Assembly: GCA_950097015.1 (NCBI GenBank)
Contig: CATNEN010000038.1
Location: forward strand, 29,790,501-29,854,500
Length of the DNA: 64,000 nucleotides
DNA from: Macrostomum hystrix
Taxonomy: Eukaryota > Platyhelminthes > Macrostomidae
Reading direction: 5' to 3'
The stretch's first letter is position 1, and every line of letters begins with the position of its first letter. A program made the position numbers and the translations under genes. Under the pieces are notes generated by a model, which worked only from the letters and a program-made list of their open reading frames with translations, ran no database searches and was not told the origin of the DNA. Below are positions 46,001 through 49,383 of the stretch, piece after piece.

Positions 46001-47997
46001 GTTAAGGAGATTTACAGTCGTGCCAAACTATGAGTAAGACAACAGTTCCATTTCAACTAACCGCCTTCGCTAGTCTGTCGGCCTTGCAGCTCATTCATCA
46101 GCCGGTCCATTGTGCTGTCAATATTTAACTGATTGGTCGAGTTTGGCAAATTAACAGCGTGCTTGAAGCAGGCGGACAGGCAGGTAAGTGCAGCGATGCG
46201 TACTTTTGCCGAACTATTTCCAGAGATCAGTGAACCCTCAGCGCAGGACTGAAAAATGTGCAAACTAAAACTAATAATAAAAATAATTGAAGGAGGGCTA
46301 TGGGCAATGGCACATCATTAAGTGCCAGTAGAACCGCAGCCAGCATAGAGGCAATTCTGGCATTCTGACCATTTCACTGACTCCTGAGCACACGAGCACA
46401 AGATACCATACGCAGGCACACGCTCACACTTTCTCATCGTCGGGCAGTGTATAATTTTACTGTGCCCTAAAGGTTGGCCCTCAATGGCATAAATTGCACA
46501 ACAAGCCCCCAAGCCTTCTCTCTGTGGCTGCACACCAAATAAATATGGCCTCGTCGTGGAATCGAGCTTAGAGACATTGGCTCAAGAGTCAAATGTATTC
46601 ACCACTGTGCAACCTAATTAAATGACAGTTTCTCACTGCCAACTACTCAACAGCTTCATAAATATGTTTAGTTGCTTTAGCCAAAAACTTACAATTTTAT
46701 TTTACACCTAATTTTATGTTTATTTTATTTACAGTTTAAAATATAATATAAAAGTACCTTGATCTTTGGCAGAAATGAAGACAAAAGCATTGGCGACTGC
46801 GCAACCAGCTTAGTGAAAAAGTCCAAGCCATCCTTTCTGGCATCTTCTGGCTATTAAAACAAAATGGGATATTCTTTGCAAAAAAAAGTAAAAGAAATAA
46901 TTTTTTTACTTTTAAGATATTCCTCTACTTTATGATAAGAATTAAATAATTACAATATTGTTTGCAAAGCAAAATACTTTGAACTAATTACCTTTGAATG
47001 CAATTTGAAAACCACTCCATCTGGTTCATCAAATAGGAAAGAGAGATCTAAAAAGAGACAAAAGTAAGCATAACTTTCAATTATTAATAATTAGGTCAAG
47101 AAAAAGTACTTTAAATAAATGTTGATAGTTTTGTCAAAAATAGCCAGAATGACTTGTTTATTACTATTTCAACATAATATCATGCTTTTAAGGTAGAGGT
47201 TATAGCAGAAAGCTGTGTTTGCAGATTGAAATTATCAAAATAGCTAGTTTCTAATAAGGGCAGCCATAGGAATAGAACATTTACCTTCTAAATGACAGTT
47301 ATAATTTTCAAATTTGCTAGCTCATACAAGCTCATGTATAATACTGATGTACTTTTATACTACATTCAAGAACTAGTTTGCAAGTACTCAGCTAAATAAT
47401 GTTAATTGTATACTGATTCACACTACATGTATTGAATGCTAATGCTAAAGACTAGCTAAATCAAGTATCTTGAGCATAAATACATAGACACAACACTATT
47501 TAGGTGAGTCACAATTTTGCAAGTGAGCTACTCATTTTTAGGCCTTTATAATACAGCAACCCTCCTCATAAGGAACTTAATTACTACTTAAAGTGGAACT
47601 ATGAGTTGTATTACTTCAGAAAAAATCCTAGTAAATTAATACTTTGTACACTTATTACTTAATTAACATTAGCCTAAATAGCAATCCAATTAATACAATT
47701 ATGTAGATAAGCCTAGGAAAACATTTTATATTGAATAAGGCATACTTATATATATATATATATATATAGCTACTTGCTGTTATTGATACACACAAATTAT
47801 TTGCTTGGTCTAAAAGGTTAACTTGCATAACTAAATAACATTAACTTACATTTGTTTTGCTTTCCAAGTTCTTTACTTGTGTTAGGATTCACAAATTCAC
47901 TGAACAAAAAGTTAAAAAACGCTCTCGAATCTTTAAGTTCAACATCTTTTTTCCAAGTATCATTTACAAATCCAACATCGTCATCAGTAGAAGTCAT
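380..47997 (-). CDS. PRKDC: DNA-dependent protein kinase catalytic subunit (DNA-PKcs), 44 exons seen, 3' end outside window
   Basis: Orthologue of DNA-PKcs, the giant PI3K-like kinase that Ku70/80 recruits to DNA ends for non-homologous end joining in the nucleus. Identification rests on co-linear similarity to the human protein as I know it, from the N-terminal HEAT region (exons 1-9) through the middle repeats, the two autophosphorylation regions (exons 28 and 32), FAT (exons 34-41) and kinase (exons 42-44). Kinase motifs seen are [18 protein letters not shown] and GIDFGYAFG. Exons sum to about 12.9 kb, about 4,300 residues; the human protein is 4,128. The start at 47997 is chosen because exon 1 gives about 50 residues before the first conserved block, close to the human length. 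No FATC tail is present, so at least one more exon lies left of position 1. Exon phases agree at all junctions except exon 25/26. Insertions relative to human are mostly polyglutamine and Ala/Ser-rich tracts. Confidence 0.96.
1110..1690. repeat. 28-bp minisatellite
   Basis: Purine-rich unit built on GGGCGAGAAGGCGAGTGAGG plus GTTGAGTA, about 20 copies, in PRKDC intron 43. Confidence 0.95.
1771..2049 (-). CDS. PRKDC: PRKDC exon 43 (kinase N-lobe)
   Basis: 93 codons, phase 0, acceptor CATTCAG, donor CAG|GTCTGG. It contains [38 protein letters not shown] and LRQDQRIQQ, the PIKK N-lobe with the ATP-binding lysine in YLVKAG and the family motif GEDLRQDQR. Confidence 0.97.
2058..2430. repeat. 24-bp minisatellite
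   Basis: Unit with GTGAGATTAGATACTGCTAT, about 15 copies, degrading toward 2430. PRKDC intron 42. Confidence 0.95.
2461..2880 (-). CDS. PRKDC: PRKDC exon 42 (kinase approach)
   Basis: 140 codons, phase 0, acceptor ATTTACAG, donor CAG|GTGCGT. It contains [20 protein letters not shown] and ends YLEVPGQYQ, matching human LEIPGQYDG just before the kinase N-lobe. Confidence 0.95.
2920..3705. repeat. 24-bp minisatellite
   Basis: Unit with GTTAGCGATTTAACGAATCG plus GTAA, about 32 copies, PRKDC intron 41. Confidence 0.96.
3870..4376 (-). CDS. PRKDC: PRKDC exon 41 (FAT)
   Basis: 169 codons, phase 0, acceptor CTTTTTAG, donor GAG|GTTCGT. After a CAG/CAA polyglutamine run it reads [20 protein letters not shown], then [13 protein letters not shown] and YPSALVYPF, matching human EARLKFPRLLQII, MVALLDKDQ and YPQAIVYPF. 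Confidence 0.97.
4435..5038. repeat. 27-31-bp minisatellite
   Basis: Unit with GGGATATCTGGGATTCGAAA plus an A-rich spacer of variable length, about 21 copies, PRKDC intron 40. Confidence 0.94.
5075..5341 (-). CDS. PRKDC: PRKDC exon 40 (FAT)
   Basis: 89 codons, phase 0, acceptor CAATTTCAG, donor TTG|GTGAGT. It contains [20 protein letters not shown] and a Ser/Asp stretch, in the position of the human FAT segment with GLYQRAFQHLSEAV. Confidence 0.88.
5460..5925. repeat. Decayed tandem repeat
   Basis: The motif GTCCATGGACAATTCTGAGA recurs six or more times with many changes at irregular spacing; an old array in PRKDC intron 39. The rest of 5342-5985 is AT-rich with nothing else seen. Confidence 0.6.
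5986..6296 (-). CDS. PRKDC: PRKDC exon 39 (FAT)
   Basis: 311 nt, no methionine, acceptor CTATTTCAG, donor CAG|GTGAGA. It contains [20 protein letters not shown], then RARRFCCVG, and ends [11 protein letters not shown]. Phase 1 entry matches exon 38 exactly. Very GC-rich. Confidence 0.9.
6315..6935. repeat. 30-bp minisatellite
   Basis: Unit with GGTTGGGTAGAGTGACTCGG plus TGGAGTGGTA, about 20 copies, PRKDC intron 38, ending 15 bp from the exon 38 donor. Confidence 0.96.
6951..7209 (-). CDS. PRKDC: PRKDC exon 38 (FAT)
   Basis: 259 nt, acceptor GCCTACAG, donor G|GTAGGT (phase 1). It contains [20 protein letters not shown] and [20 protein letters not shown], matching human VQALTEIQEFISFI and [20 protein letters not shown]. 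Confidence 0.96.
7402..7500 (-). CDS. PRKDC: PRKDC exon 37 (FAT)
   Basis: 33 codons, phase 0, acceptor TATTTCAG, donor AAG|GTATGG. It starts [20 protein letters not shown], matching human QELSLLYLLQDDVDRAK. Confidence 0.9.
7705..8372. repeat. 68-bp minisatellite
   Basis: Long unit containing CCTAGTTTCAGTCGAGAAAT and GACTATAAACGATGTCAGTG, about 10 copies, PRKDC intron 36. It is the longest unit in the window. Confidence 0.93.
8418..8555 (-). CDS. PRKDC: PRKDC exon 36 (FAT)
   Basis: 46 codons, phase 0, acceptor CTCTCTAG. It starts [20 protein letters not shown]. The donor CGG|GTTGGT is weak by consensus but was chosen because it makes the join to exon 37 align with human DNA-PKcs without a gap; the frame otherwise stays open to about 8373. 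Confidence 0.82.
8641..9096 (-). CDS. PRKDC: PRKDC exon 35 (FAT)
   Basis: 152 codons, phase 0, acceptor TCTTGTAG, donor CTG|GTATGC. An acidic Asp/Asn-rich start is followed by [20 protein letters not shown], matching human WVELAKLYRSIGEYDVLRG, and [19 protein letters not shown], matching LASLDCYNHLAEWKSLE. Confidence 0.95.
9163..9356 (+). mobile_element. tRNA-derived SINE, family A, copy 1
   Basis: It has an A-box-like TAGCCTAGCGTCGG and a B box GGGTTTGATTCCC, followed by a tail with AGTTCACCCAGCTGTTAAAT and ending GTCCATGGACT. The same body occurs at 19401-19605 and 42598-42785. It lies in PRKDC intron 34. Confidence 0.8.
9537..9608 (+). promoter_or_regulatory. Two CRE sites and a TATA box
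   Basis: Perfect palindromic TGACGTCA at 9537-9544 and 9588-9595, a half site near 9570, and TATAAATA at 9601-9608. The order and spacing suit a CREB/ATF-driven promoter on the plus strand inside PRKDC intron 34, or a piece of a mobile-element promoter. No coding frame follows. Confidence 0.5.
9805..10305 (-). CDS. PRKDC: PRKDC exon 34 (FAT start)
   Basis: 167 codons, phase 0, acceptor AATGCCAG, donor GAG|GTTTGT. Alanine-rich; contains [20 protein letters not shown], then a five-glutamine run and a basic linker PAPKRRR. It aligns with the human FAT block containing LLEEALLRLLPAE. Confidence 0.87.
10388..10820. repeat. 21-25-bp minisatellite
   Basis: Unit ACAGACAGACACCTAGAACA with a variable number of ACAG blocks, about 19 copies, PRKDC intron 33. 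Confidence 0.95.
10835..11341 (-). CDS. PRKDC: PRKDC exon 33
   Basis: 169 codons, phase 0, acceptor AAACTGCAG, donor CAG|GTGGGC. It contains [18 protein letters not shown], a nine-glutamine run, a poly-Ser stretch and [20 protein letters not shown], matching human SYRHGDLPDIQIKHSSLIT. Confidence 0.96.
11425..11845. repeat. 18-bp minisatellite
   Basis: Unit TCTGTCAGGAATTTACAG with longer variants, about 22 copies, PRKDC intron 32. Confidence 0.93.
11877..12491 (-). CDS. PRKDC: PRKDC exon 32 (ABCDE-like phosphorylation region)
   Basis: 205 codons, phase 0, acceptor CTCTCAG, donor CAG|GTTTGT. It contains [20 protein letters not shown], then [10 protein letters not shown], matching human [20 protein letters not shown] and LTPMFVETQ. 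Four SQ/TQ sites follow within about 70 residues (ETQ, ASQ, ATQ, DTQ), as in the ABCDE cluster that controls end access. Confidence 0.97.
12535..12965. repeat. About 42-bp degenerate repeat
   Basis: Units share GATTTTGATTGGTCGAGCCG and AGGTGTACAC with many changes, about 10 copies, PRKDC intron 31. Older than most arrays here. Confidence 0.85.
13000..13558 (-). CDS. PRKDC: PRKDC exon 31
   Basis: 559 nt, acceptor CACCTCTCAG, donor AAG|GTCTGT. It contains [20 protein letters not shown], an Ala-rich insert (about 15 alanines in a short stretch), a five-glutamine run and a helical end. It covers the human block ending at the REQMYNILMWIHDNY segment. Confidence 0.88.
13628..13840. repeat. 21-bp minisatellite
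   Basis: Unit ACTCTAGTATCCCATTAGCA, about 10 copies, PRKDC intron 30. Confidence 0.93.
13853..14101 (-). CDS. PRKDC: PRKDC exon 30
   Basis: 249 nt, acceptor TCATTTCAG, donor GC|GTAAGT. It contains [20 protein letters not shown], matching human YKEVYAAAAEVLGLIL. Confidence 0.93.
14195..14355. repeat. 24-bp minisatellite
   Basis: Unit with CTTATCTACCACCCTACTTC, about six copies, PRKDC intron 29. Confidence 0.85.
14375..14529 (-). CDS. PRKDC: PRKDC exon 29
   Basis: 155 nt, acceptor CTGCTCCAG, donor AG|GTGAGC. It contains [20 protein letters not shown], matching human [20 protein letters not shown]. Confidence 0.93.
14562..14865 (-). mobile_element. SINE family B, copy 1
   Basis: On the minus strand: AAGCTCGATTCCGCGGCGAG (B-box-like), then CTACCTGACGATG, AAGTCAGGGCAGATG, a CA/TG-rich stretch with GCGTAC and CAGGAGTCAGCGAAATGGGC. 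Related copies are at 19750, 34374, 46290 and 51459. Confidence 0.75.
15085..16745. repeat. 31-bp minisatellite, 1.7 kb
   Basis: Purine-rich unit with GAATCTAAGAAAGGGGATTT plus GAGAAAGATAG, about 53 copies, PRKDC intron 28. On the gene strand each copy reads CCCCTTTCTTAG, an acceptor-like string. Confidence 0.97.
16806..17516 (-). CDS. PRKDC: PRKDC exon 28 (PQR-like region)
   Basis: 711 nt, phase 0. Ser/Thr-rich first half with SQ sites in VASQF and DVSQFD, aligned with human MSQFDFS of the PQR autophosphorylation region. An eight-glutamine run comes next, then [20 protein letters not shown] and [20 protein letters not shown], near-identical to human [20 protein letters not shown]. Acceptor TTCCCCAG; the only in-frame donor near the conserved end is GAG|GCGAGA, a GC-type donor. 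Confidence 0.95.
17600..18205. repeat. 26-27-bp minisatellite
   Basis: Unit with AAATCTAGGGATTTTTATCC, about 22 copies, able to fold through GGGAT/ATCCC. PRKDC intron 27. Confidence 0.94.
18324..18546 (-). CDS. PRKDC: PRKDC exon 27
   Basis: 223 nt, acceptor CCATATAG, donor GAG|GTGAGT. It starts [20 protein letters not shown] and ends [11 protein letters not shown], matching human LIKLCYDAFTENM and RRYNFPVEVE. Confidence 0.94.
18690..18965. repeat. 32-bp minisatellite
   Basis: Purine-rich unit with GAGCGGAGGGAACAGGGGAG plus GTGGGAGATGAG, about nine copies, PRKDC intron 26. Confidence 0.94.
18996..19393 (-). CDS. PRKDC: PRKDC exon 26 (5' boundary uncertain)
   Basis: It contains [20 protein letters not shown] and FDxF-like helices, matching human DRSLLTLLWHCSLDALREF; donor GT|GTGAGT (phase 2). 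Three acceptor choices (first base 19409, 19393 or 19389) lie at or inside the end of an antisense SINE. Only 19389 fits the phase of the exon 25 donor given here. Confidence 0.8.
19401..19605 (-). mobile_element. tRNA-derived SINE, family A, copy 2
   Basis: Reads on the minus strand with B box GGGTTTCGATTCCC and tail ending GTCCATGGACTGAAC. Its 3' end touches the acceptor of PRKDC exon 26. Confidence 0.8.
19678..19747 (-). mobile_element. tRNA-like fragment
   Basis: Minus strand reads CTAGCTGGCAAAGTTTAGTA, then GGTCTCGAGTTCGAATCC, a strong B box without an A box at the right distance. It is probably the head of another SINE, adjoining the family B copy. Confidence 0.45.
19750..20050 (-). 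mobile_element. SINE family B, copy 2
   Basis: Same order of motifs as copy 1, lying between PRKDC exons 25 and 26 together with a family A copy. The exon 25 frame runs into its 5' end. Confidence 0.75.
20158..20302 (-). CDS. PRKDC: PRKDC exon 25 (3' boundary uncertain)
   Basis: Acceptor AACTTCAG in phase 0. It encodes [20 protein letters not shown], then [18 protein letters not shown], matching human [20 protein letters not shown]. The donor is unclear: the given end uses a weak T|GTCGCG. The open frame runs on into a SINE (about 19750-20050), so the original donor may have been altered. Confidence 0.7.
20480..21305. repeat. 15/30-bp composite minisatellite
   Basis: Units GGAATCGAAGGAAAT and GGAATCGTAGAATCT alternate irregularly; about 54 half-units, PRKDC intron 24. 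Confidence 0.93.
21323..21496 (-). CDS. PRKDC: PRKDC exon 24
   Basis: 58 codons, phase 0, acceptor CTTCTCAG, donor GCG|GTGAGT. It starts [20 protein letters not shown] and contains [14 protein letters not shown], aligned with human RFNNYVDCMKKFLDA. Confidence 0.88.
21599..21673 (-). CDS. PRKDC: PRKDC exon 23
   Basis: 25 codons, phase 0, acceptor CTCTTCAG, donor ATT|GTAAGT. It starts [20 protein letters not shown], matching the human [20 protein letters not shown] segment. Confidence 0.87.
21712..21925. repeat. 20-bp minisatellite
   Basis: Unit ATGAGCTGTGCTTCTCTTCT, about 10 copies, PRKDC intron 22. Confidence 0.95.
22065..24815. repeat. 18-bp minisatellite, 2.75 kb
   Basis: Unit GGCTACAACCCCTTACTA/G, about 150 copies. 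Because 18 is a multiple of three and has no stop, it makes long open frames on both strands, which I do not call genes. Between exons 22 and 23 of PRKDC. Confidence 0.98.
24844..24985 (-). CDS. PRKDC: PRKDC exon 22
   Basis: 142 nt, acceptor CTTTCAG, donor GAT|GTAAGC. It starts [20 protein letters not shown], matching human [20 protein letters not shown]. It sits between the two largest intronic arrays. Confidence 0.87.
25060..30115. repeat. 25-bp minisatellite, 5 kb, with higher-order structure
   Basis: Unit with GATAAGCTACTCAAACGATC plus CCTAG, about 200 copies. A variant insert CTATATTATACTC recurs at least 14 times at intervals of some hundred bp, showing block duplication. PRKDC intron 21. 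Confidence 0.98.
30188..30459 (-). CDS. PRKDC: PRKDC exon 21
   Basis: 272 nt, acceptor TTTAAACAG, donor TG|GTCAGT. It encodes [20 protein letters not shown], matching the human [20 protein letters not shown] region by position and pattern. The 5-kb array begins about 70 bp downstream of its donor. Confidence 0.85.
30549..30641 (-). CDS. PRKDC: PRKDC exon 20
   Basis: 31 codons, phase 0, acceptor ATACTCAG, donor CTG|GTTAGT. It starts [20 protein letters not shown] and ends ALNDPSL. No methionine; recognised from splice sites and phase. Confidence 0.82.
30730..31390. repeat. Degenerate short repeat
   Basis: Blocks of ATCAGATCCCAAAAAT with many changes, best between 31080 and 31220. PRKDC intron 19. 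Confidence 0.8.
31502..31736 (-). CDS. PRKDC: PRKDC exon 19
   Basis: 235 nt, acceptor AAATTCAG, donor GAG|GTTTGT. It encodes [20 protein letters not shown] across the junction, and later [15 protein letters not shown], matching human VVSACKQLHRAGLLHN. Confidence 0.9.
31840..32285. repeat. 30-bp minisatellite
   Basis: Unit with GATCCTAGAAGGTCAAATCC plus CAACCTGAAA, about 15 copies, identical in the middle and diverged at both ends. PRKDC intron 18. Confidence 0.96.
32328..32855 (-). CDS. PRKDC: PRKDC exon 18
   Basis: 528 nt, acceptor AACTGCAG, donor AA|GTAAGC. It begins with a CAG/CAA-coded polyglutamine tract, then [20 protein letters not shown], matching human LLLAALECYNTFIG. The rest is Leu/Ala/Ser-rich helical sequence. 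Confidence 0.93.
33058..33215. repeat. 16-18-bp minisatellite
   Basis: Unit TACTTTTATCTGGATG, about nine copies, PRKDC intron 17. Confidence 0.9.
33322..33632 (-). CDS. PRKDC: PRKDC exon 17
   Basis: 311 nt, acceptor CCCCGAAG, donor CG|GTGAGT. It contains [20 protein letters not shown], matching human LDLVKWLLAHCGRPQTECR. Codons are GC-rich. Confidence 0.93.
33936..34369 (-). CDS. PRKDC: PRKDC exon 16
   Basis: 434 nt, acceptor CACCCGCAG, donor CAG|GTTGGC. It contains [20 protein letters not shown], almost the human GASLAFNNIYREFREEE. The acceptor tract is supplied by an antisense SINE that starts within a few bases of the exon. Confidence 0.97.
34374..34640 (+). mobile_element. SINE family B, copy 3 (most complete head)
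   Basis: Head GTGAGTGGCAGAGCGGTCTA gives a good A box (TGGCAGAGCGG, as in tRNA-Leu/Ser) and GAGATTCCGCGG stands at the B box. It starts within about 5 bp of the exon 16 acceptor of PRKDC, in antisense orientation to the gene. Confidence 0.8.
34715..35045. repeat. 25-bp minisatellite
   Basis: Unit with CCAATAATCTTCCCATATCC, about 13 copies, PRKDC intron 15. Confidence 0.95.
35155..35330 (-). CDS. PRKDC: PRKDC exon 15
   Basis: 176 nt, acceptor GGCTTAG, donor G|GTGGGC. It contains [20 protein letters not shown], matching human [20 protein letters not shown]. Confidence 0.96.
35408..35778 (-). CDS. PRKDC: PRKDC exon 14
   Basis: 371 nt, acceptor GATTCCAG, donor AG|GTGAGT. It contains [20 protein letters not shown] and [20 protein letters not shown], matching human ISLEEIRIRVVQMLGSLGG and [20 protein letters not shown]. 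Confidence 0.97.
35790..36745. repeat. 26-bp minisatellite
   Basis: Purine-rich unit with GGGATTAGGGAGAATGGGAG plus ACTGAT, about 37 copies, PRKDC intron 13. Confidence 0.97.
36776..37124 (-). CDS. PRKDC: PRKDC exon 13
   Basis: 349 nt, acceptor CTGCTAG, donor TCG|GTGAGC. It contains [20 protein letters not shown] and SALLALERW, matching human DELLASCLTFLLSLPHNI and GLNALEEW. Confidence 0.94.
37268..37430. repeat. 19-bp minisatellite
   Basis: Unit TGATGGGATATTTGCTAAC, about nine copies, PRKDC intron 12. Confidence 0.92.
37569..37817 (-). CDS. PRKDC: PRKDC exon 12
   Basis: 249 nt, acceptor AATTTAG, donor AG|GTGAAG. It starts [20 protein letters not shown], nearly identical to human [14 protein letters not shown] linker of about 25 residues, rich in Ala, Met and acidic residues, follows. 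Confidence 0.96.
38092..38175 (-). CDS. PRKDC: PRKDC exon 11
   Basis: 84 nt, acceptor ATTGTAG chosen over a nearer CTGCAG because only it keeps phase. It encodes [20 protein letters not shown] then ALIEKSS; donor CA|GTAAGT. The spliced product aligns with the human block before [11 protein letters not shown]. Confidence 0.9.
38272..38567 (-). CDS. PRKDC: PRKDC exon 10
   Basis: 296 nt, acceptor ATACCCAG, donor GA|GTTAGT (phase 2). It includes [19 protein letters not shown] and ends [16 protein letters not shown], matching human KPKDFSAFINLVEFCREIL. Confidence 0.95.
38568..39155. other. Unique part of PRKDC intron 9
   Basis: No array or gene seen. It is the probable upstream region of the nested gene that begins at 39156; no TATA box stands out. 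Confidence 0.4.
39156..40462 (+). CDS. Nested secreted cysteine-rich protein, PAN/Apple-like, two exons (39156-39175 joined to 40006-40462)
   Basis: Plus-strand gene inside PRKDC intron 9. The long open frame from 40013 has no ATG in its first 80 codons. A short upstream exon, ATG at 39156, ends TTTG|GTGAGT at 39175 and joins an acceptor AAAGAG at 40005 in correct phase, giving 158 residues. The N-terminus holds a hydrophobic stretch [19 protein letters not shown], typical of a signal peptide, with a long n-region. After it, about ten cysteines occur, with [20 protein letters not shown] then CQC, the Cys spacing and the CxAF motif seen in PAN/Apple modules. The intron is filled by a minisatellite (39228-39970). 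Function unknown; probably extracellular adhesion or protein binding. Exon 1 is inferred from splice signals only. Confidence 0.6.
39228..39970. repeat. 19-20-bp minisatellite (first block)
   Basis: Unit GGGAAGATGGGAGTAGAATT with AATATGGCAG variants, about 38 copies. It fills the intron of the nested plus-strand gene inside PRKDC intron 9. Confidence 0.95.
40657..40850 (-). CDS. PRKDC: PRKDC exon 9
   Basis: 194 nt, acceptor CCCAACAG, donor AAA|GTGAGT. It contains [20 protein letters not shown], matching human VPTYKDYVDLFRHLLSSD. The following intron holds the nested plus-strand gene. Confidence 0.94.
40905..41600. repeat. 19-20-bp minisatellite (second block)
   Basis: Same unit as the 39228-39970 block, about 36 copies, in PRKDC intron 8. 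It is the only clear case of one unit in two introns. Confidence 0.95.
41695..42298 (-). CDS. PRKDC: PRKDC exon 8
   Basis: 604 nt, acceptor ATTGTAG, donor G|GTTAGT. It starts [20 protein letters not shown] and carries [20 protein letters not shown], clearly the human [20 protein letters not shown] region. Both ends keep phase with neighbours. Confidence 0.96.
42598..42785 (+). mobile_element. tRNA-derived SINE, family A, copy 3
   Basis: It has GTCGGACTCACGACTTAAAG, B box GAGTTCGATTC and the shared tail CACCCAGCTGTTAAATAGGT. It lies in PRKDC intron 7. Confidence 0.8.
42954..43099 (-). CDS. PRKDC: PRKDC exon 7
   Basis: 146 nt, acceptor TTTTGCAG, donor AAG|GTTTGT. It contains [20 protein letters not shown] followed by AHFLAENYK, matching human [21 protein letters not shown]. 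HEAT region. Confidence 0.95.
43171..43261 (-). CDS. PRKDC: PRKDC exon 6
   Basis: 91 nt, acceptor TTTTTAG, donor G|GTTTGT in phase 1. It encodes [20 protein letters not shown] then [10 protein letters not shown], equal to the human segment around KGLSSLLCNFTKSMEE. Confidence 0.93.
43347..43459 (-). CDS. PRKDC: PRKDC exon 5
   Basis: 113 nt, acceptor ACATTTCAG, donor AAG|GTAGCA. It encodes [20 protein letters not shown], matching human VYELLGLLGEVHPSEM. A large 34-bp array ends about 10 bp before its acceptor. Confidence 0.92.
43468..45950. repeat. 34-bp minisatellite, 2.5 kb
   Basis: Unit with CTGTATGATCAACTACTCAC plus AGACAGCTACACAT, about 73 copies, PRKDC intron 4. On the gene strand each copy carries a GTGAGT donor-like hexamer. 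Confidence 0.98.
46062..46248 (-). CDS. PRKDC: PRKDC exon 4
   Basis: 187 nt, acceptor TTTTTCAG, donor G|GTTAGT (phase 1). It starts [20 protein letters not shown] and ends [12 protein letters not shown]. It corresponds to the human block with RAAKCKIPALDLLIKLL, HEAT region. Confidence 0.9.
46290..46605 (-). mobile_element. SINE family B, copy 4
   Basis: On the minus strand: AAGCTCGATTCCACGACGAG, then GCCCGACGATGAGAAAG and a degenerate CA-rich stretch. It lies in PRKDC intron 3 and is the most diverged of the four longer copies. Confidence 0.7.
46758..46850 (-). CDS. PRKDC: PRKDC exon 3
   Basis: 31 codons in phase 0, acceptor TAATAG, donor AAG|GTACTT. It encodes [18 protein letters not shown] and ends FLPKIK, matching the human segment that ends in VEIK just before NTCTS. 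Confidence 0.87.
46992..47047 (-). CDS. PRKDC: PRKDC exon 2
   Basis: A 56-nt exon, acceptor TTTTTAG, donor AAG|GTAATT, phases 1 in and 0 out. It encodes [18 protein letters not shown], the start of the HEAT-repeat N-terminus. It has no methionine of its own and is recognised from phase and similarity. Confidence 0.85.
47747..47768. repeat. (TA)11 microsatellite
   Basis: Alternating TA in PRKDC intron 1. The rest of that 0.8-kb intron (47048-47849) is AT-rich and without an array. Confidence 0.95.
47850..47997 (-). CDS. PRKDC: PRKDC exon 1 (start codon)
   Basis: Begins [17 protein letters not shown]; donor T|GTAAGT in phase 1. The next exon starts with AT, giving [12 protein letters not shown] across the junction, which matches the human block before FGLLVFVRK. 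The reading frame is open upstream of the ATG for at least 12 codons with an AG that could be an acceptor, so an extra 5' exon cannot be excluded. Confidence 0.8.
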
Positions 47998-48000
47998 GGC

Positions 48001-49380
48001 ATATATAACTGGGGGACAAATGTCTGATGAGTATAAGCATGCAATAAGTTATTCAATTACGACTGAAGATAGTCCTATCGCACGCAGCTTCAGCAAAAAA
48101 GAAGTTTTAAAAAAGTTTTAGATCAAATTATACTCGCCAAGCAGTATGCCTAGCTTCTAGATTGCAGCTCCCAAAACTAGGTAGCAAACGGTTGAAAAAC
48201 ACGACATGTCACGCGCTGAGACGAACTGGAAGGCGATTTCTAGTGCATTCGAAAAACTATTTTAAAACAAAAGTTCATGTCAATAAAGCGGTCAGTAGAA
48301 GAAACTTTCTTACTTCTTAAAGTTAACACTGAGTTATTTTGCAAAATTTTGATCAACATGCAAATAAATGTTTTTATTTAGTGCTTAAATTACACAAATT
48401 TTTGTTATTGTTAATCACGGTGTTGAAGTAAAGTCTTTCTGAAAAGGATAATTTATGTACAGTAAACTATTTACTTATAACTGACTGCCACCTGGGCAGC
48501 TTGCTTTACCATTGGGGCTTGTGCTCGCTTTCTGCAGATATGATGAATATTGCATTGAAACATATCTAAAAAGCTTATAGTAATTGATCTTCATTACATT
48601 TTCGTTTATTTATCACGAATCACAATAGAAGCCAATCAGACATAAGACTAGCAAATAGCTTAGACCTACTGTTTTTTTTACTTTTTTTAATTTACCGTTT
48701 CAATTTATGTATTTTTGTGGCATTTCATGATGCTAAAATCTTTCAATATTTTATTGAAAAAATCTTTATAATTCTCGTAATACACTTTATAATTGGTTAG
48801 AAAAGTGACTAAAATTGAGTTAGTCACGAAATAGCTATTATTGACTGGCTATTGCTTCATGACAAAATTGTGAATTTAAACAGCGACTTTCCAGTGAGTT
48901 GGGGTATAATAATCTTTTTTAGGATAGTTTCCCGCGTTCCCTACTTTCCCTGCATCCTTTCCATTTCTCTTCCTTTCTTTCCCTCGATGACTCGACCGTC
49001 GTCTGTGACCTTAAGCTGTCAAAACCCTTCTCGGTCATCTTTTTGACGTAAATAATCTAATTATTTTCTGTCCTTTTGCTTTCAAAATGCGCCCACCCTT
49101 CTTTTTGCATAAATTATATTTTACCGACTTCCCTAACTGTCAAAATTCGCCCACTTCCCTCCCTTCCCCATGATTTGTGACTCTTCCAACTGTCAAGCGC
49201 TCGAACCCCTCCTCCCTTTCCCACTGCGCACATGGCCATAAATCATATTTTCTTTTTAGATTGCACCCACCTTTCTCCCTTCCCATTTCATAAATCATTT
49301 TGTTCCGTAATCGCGCACCCACACCCCTCACAGGTAATATATCATCCCTTCTCCCGAGCCCTCACCCACCCCACTCCCTC
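48001..49380. other. Intergenic, upstream of PRKDC
   Basis: AT-rich with CT-rich stretches from about 48900. No gene, array or clear core promoter for PRKDC was seen. Confidence 0.5.
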
Positions 49381-49383
49381 CCC

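Noticed and set aside
380-47997. Alternative identity as ATM, ATR, mTOR or SMG1
   Set aside because: The N-terminal and middle blocks, the ETQ cluster region and the [15 protein letters not shown] and [11 protein letters not shown] segments match DNA-PKcs specifically.
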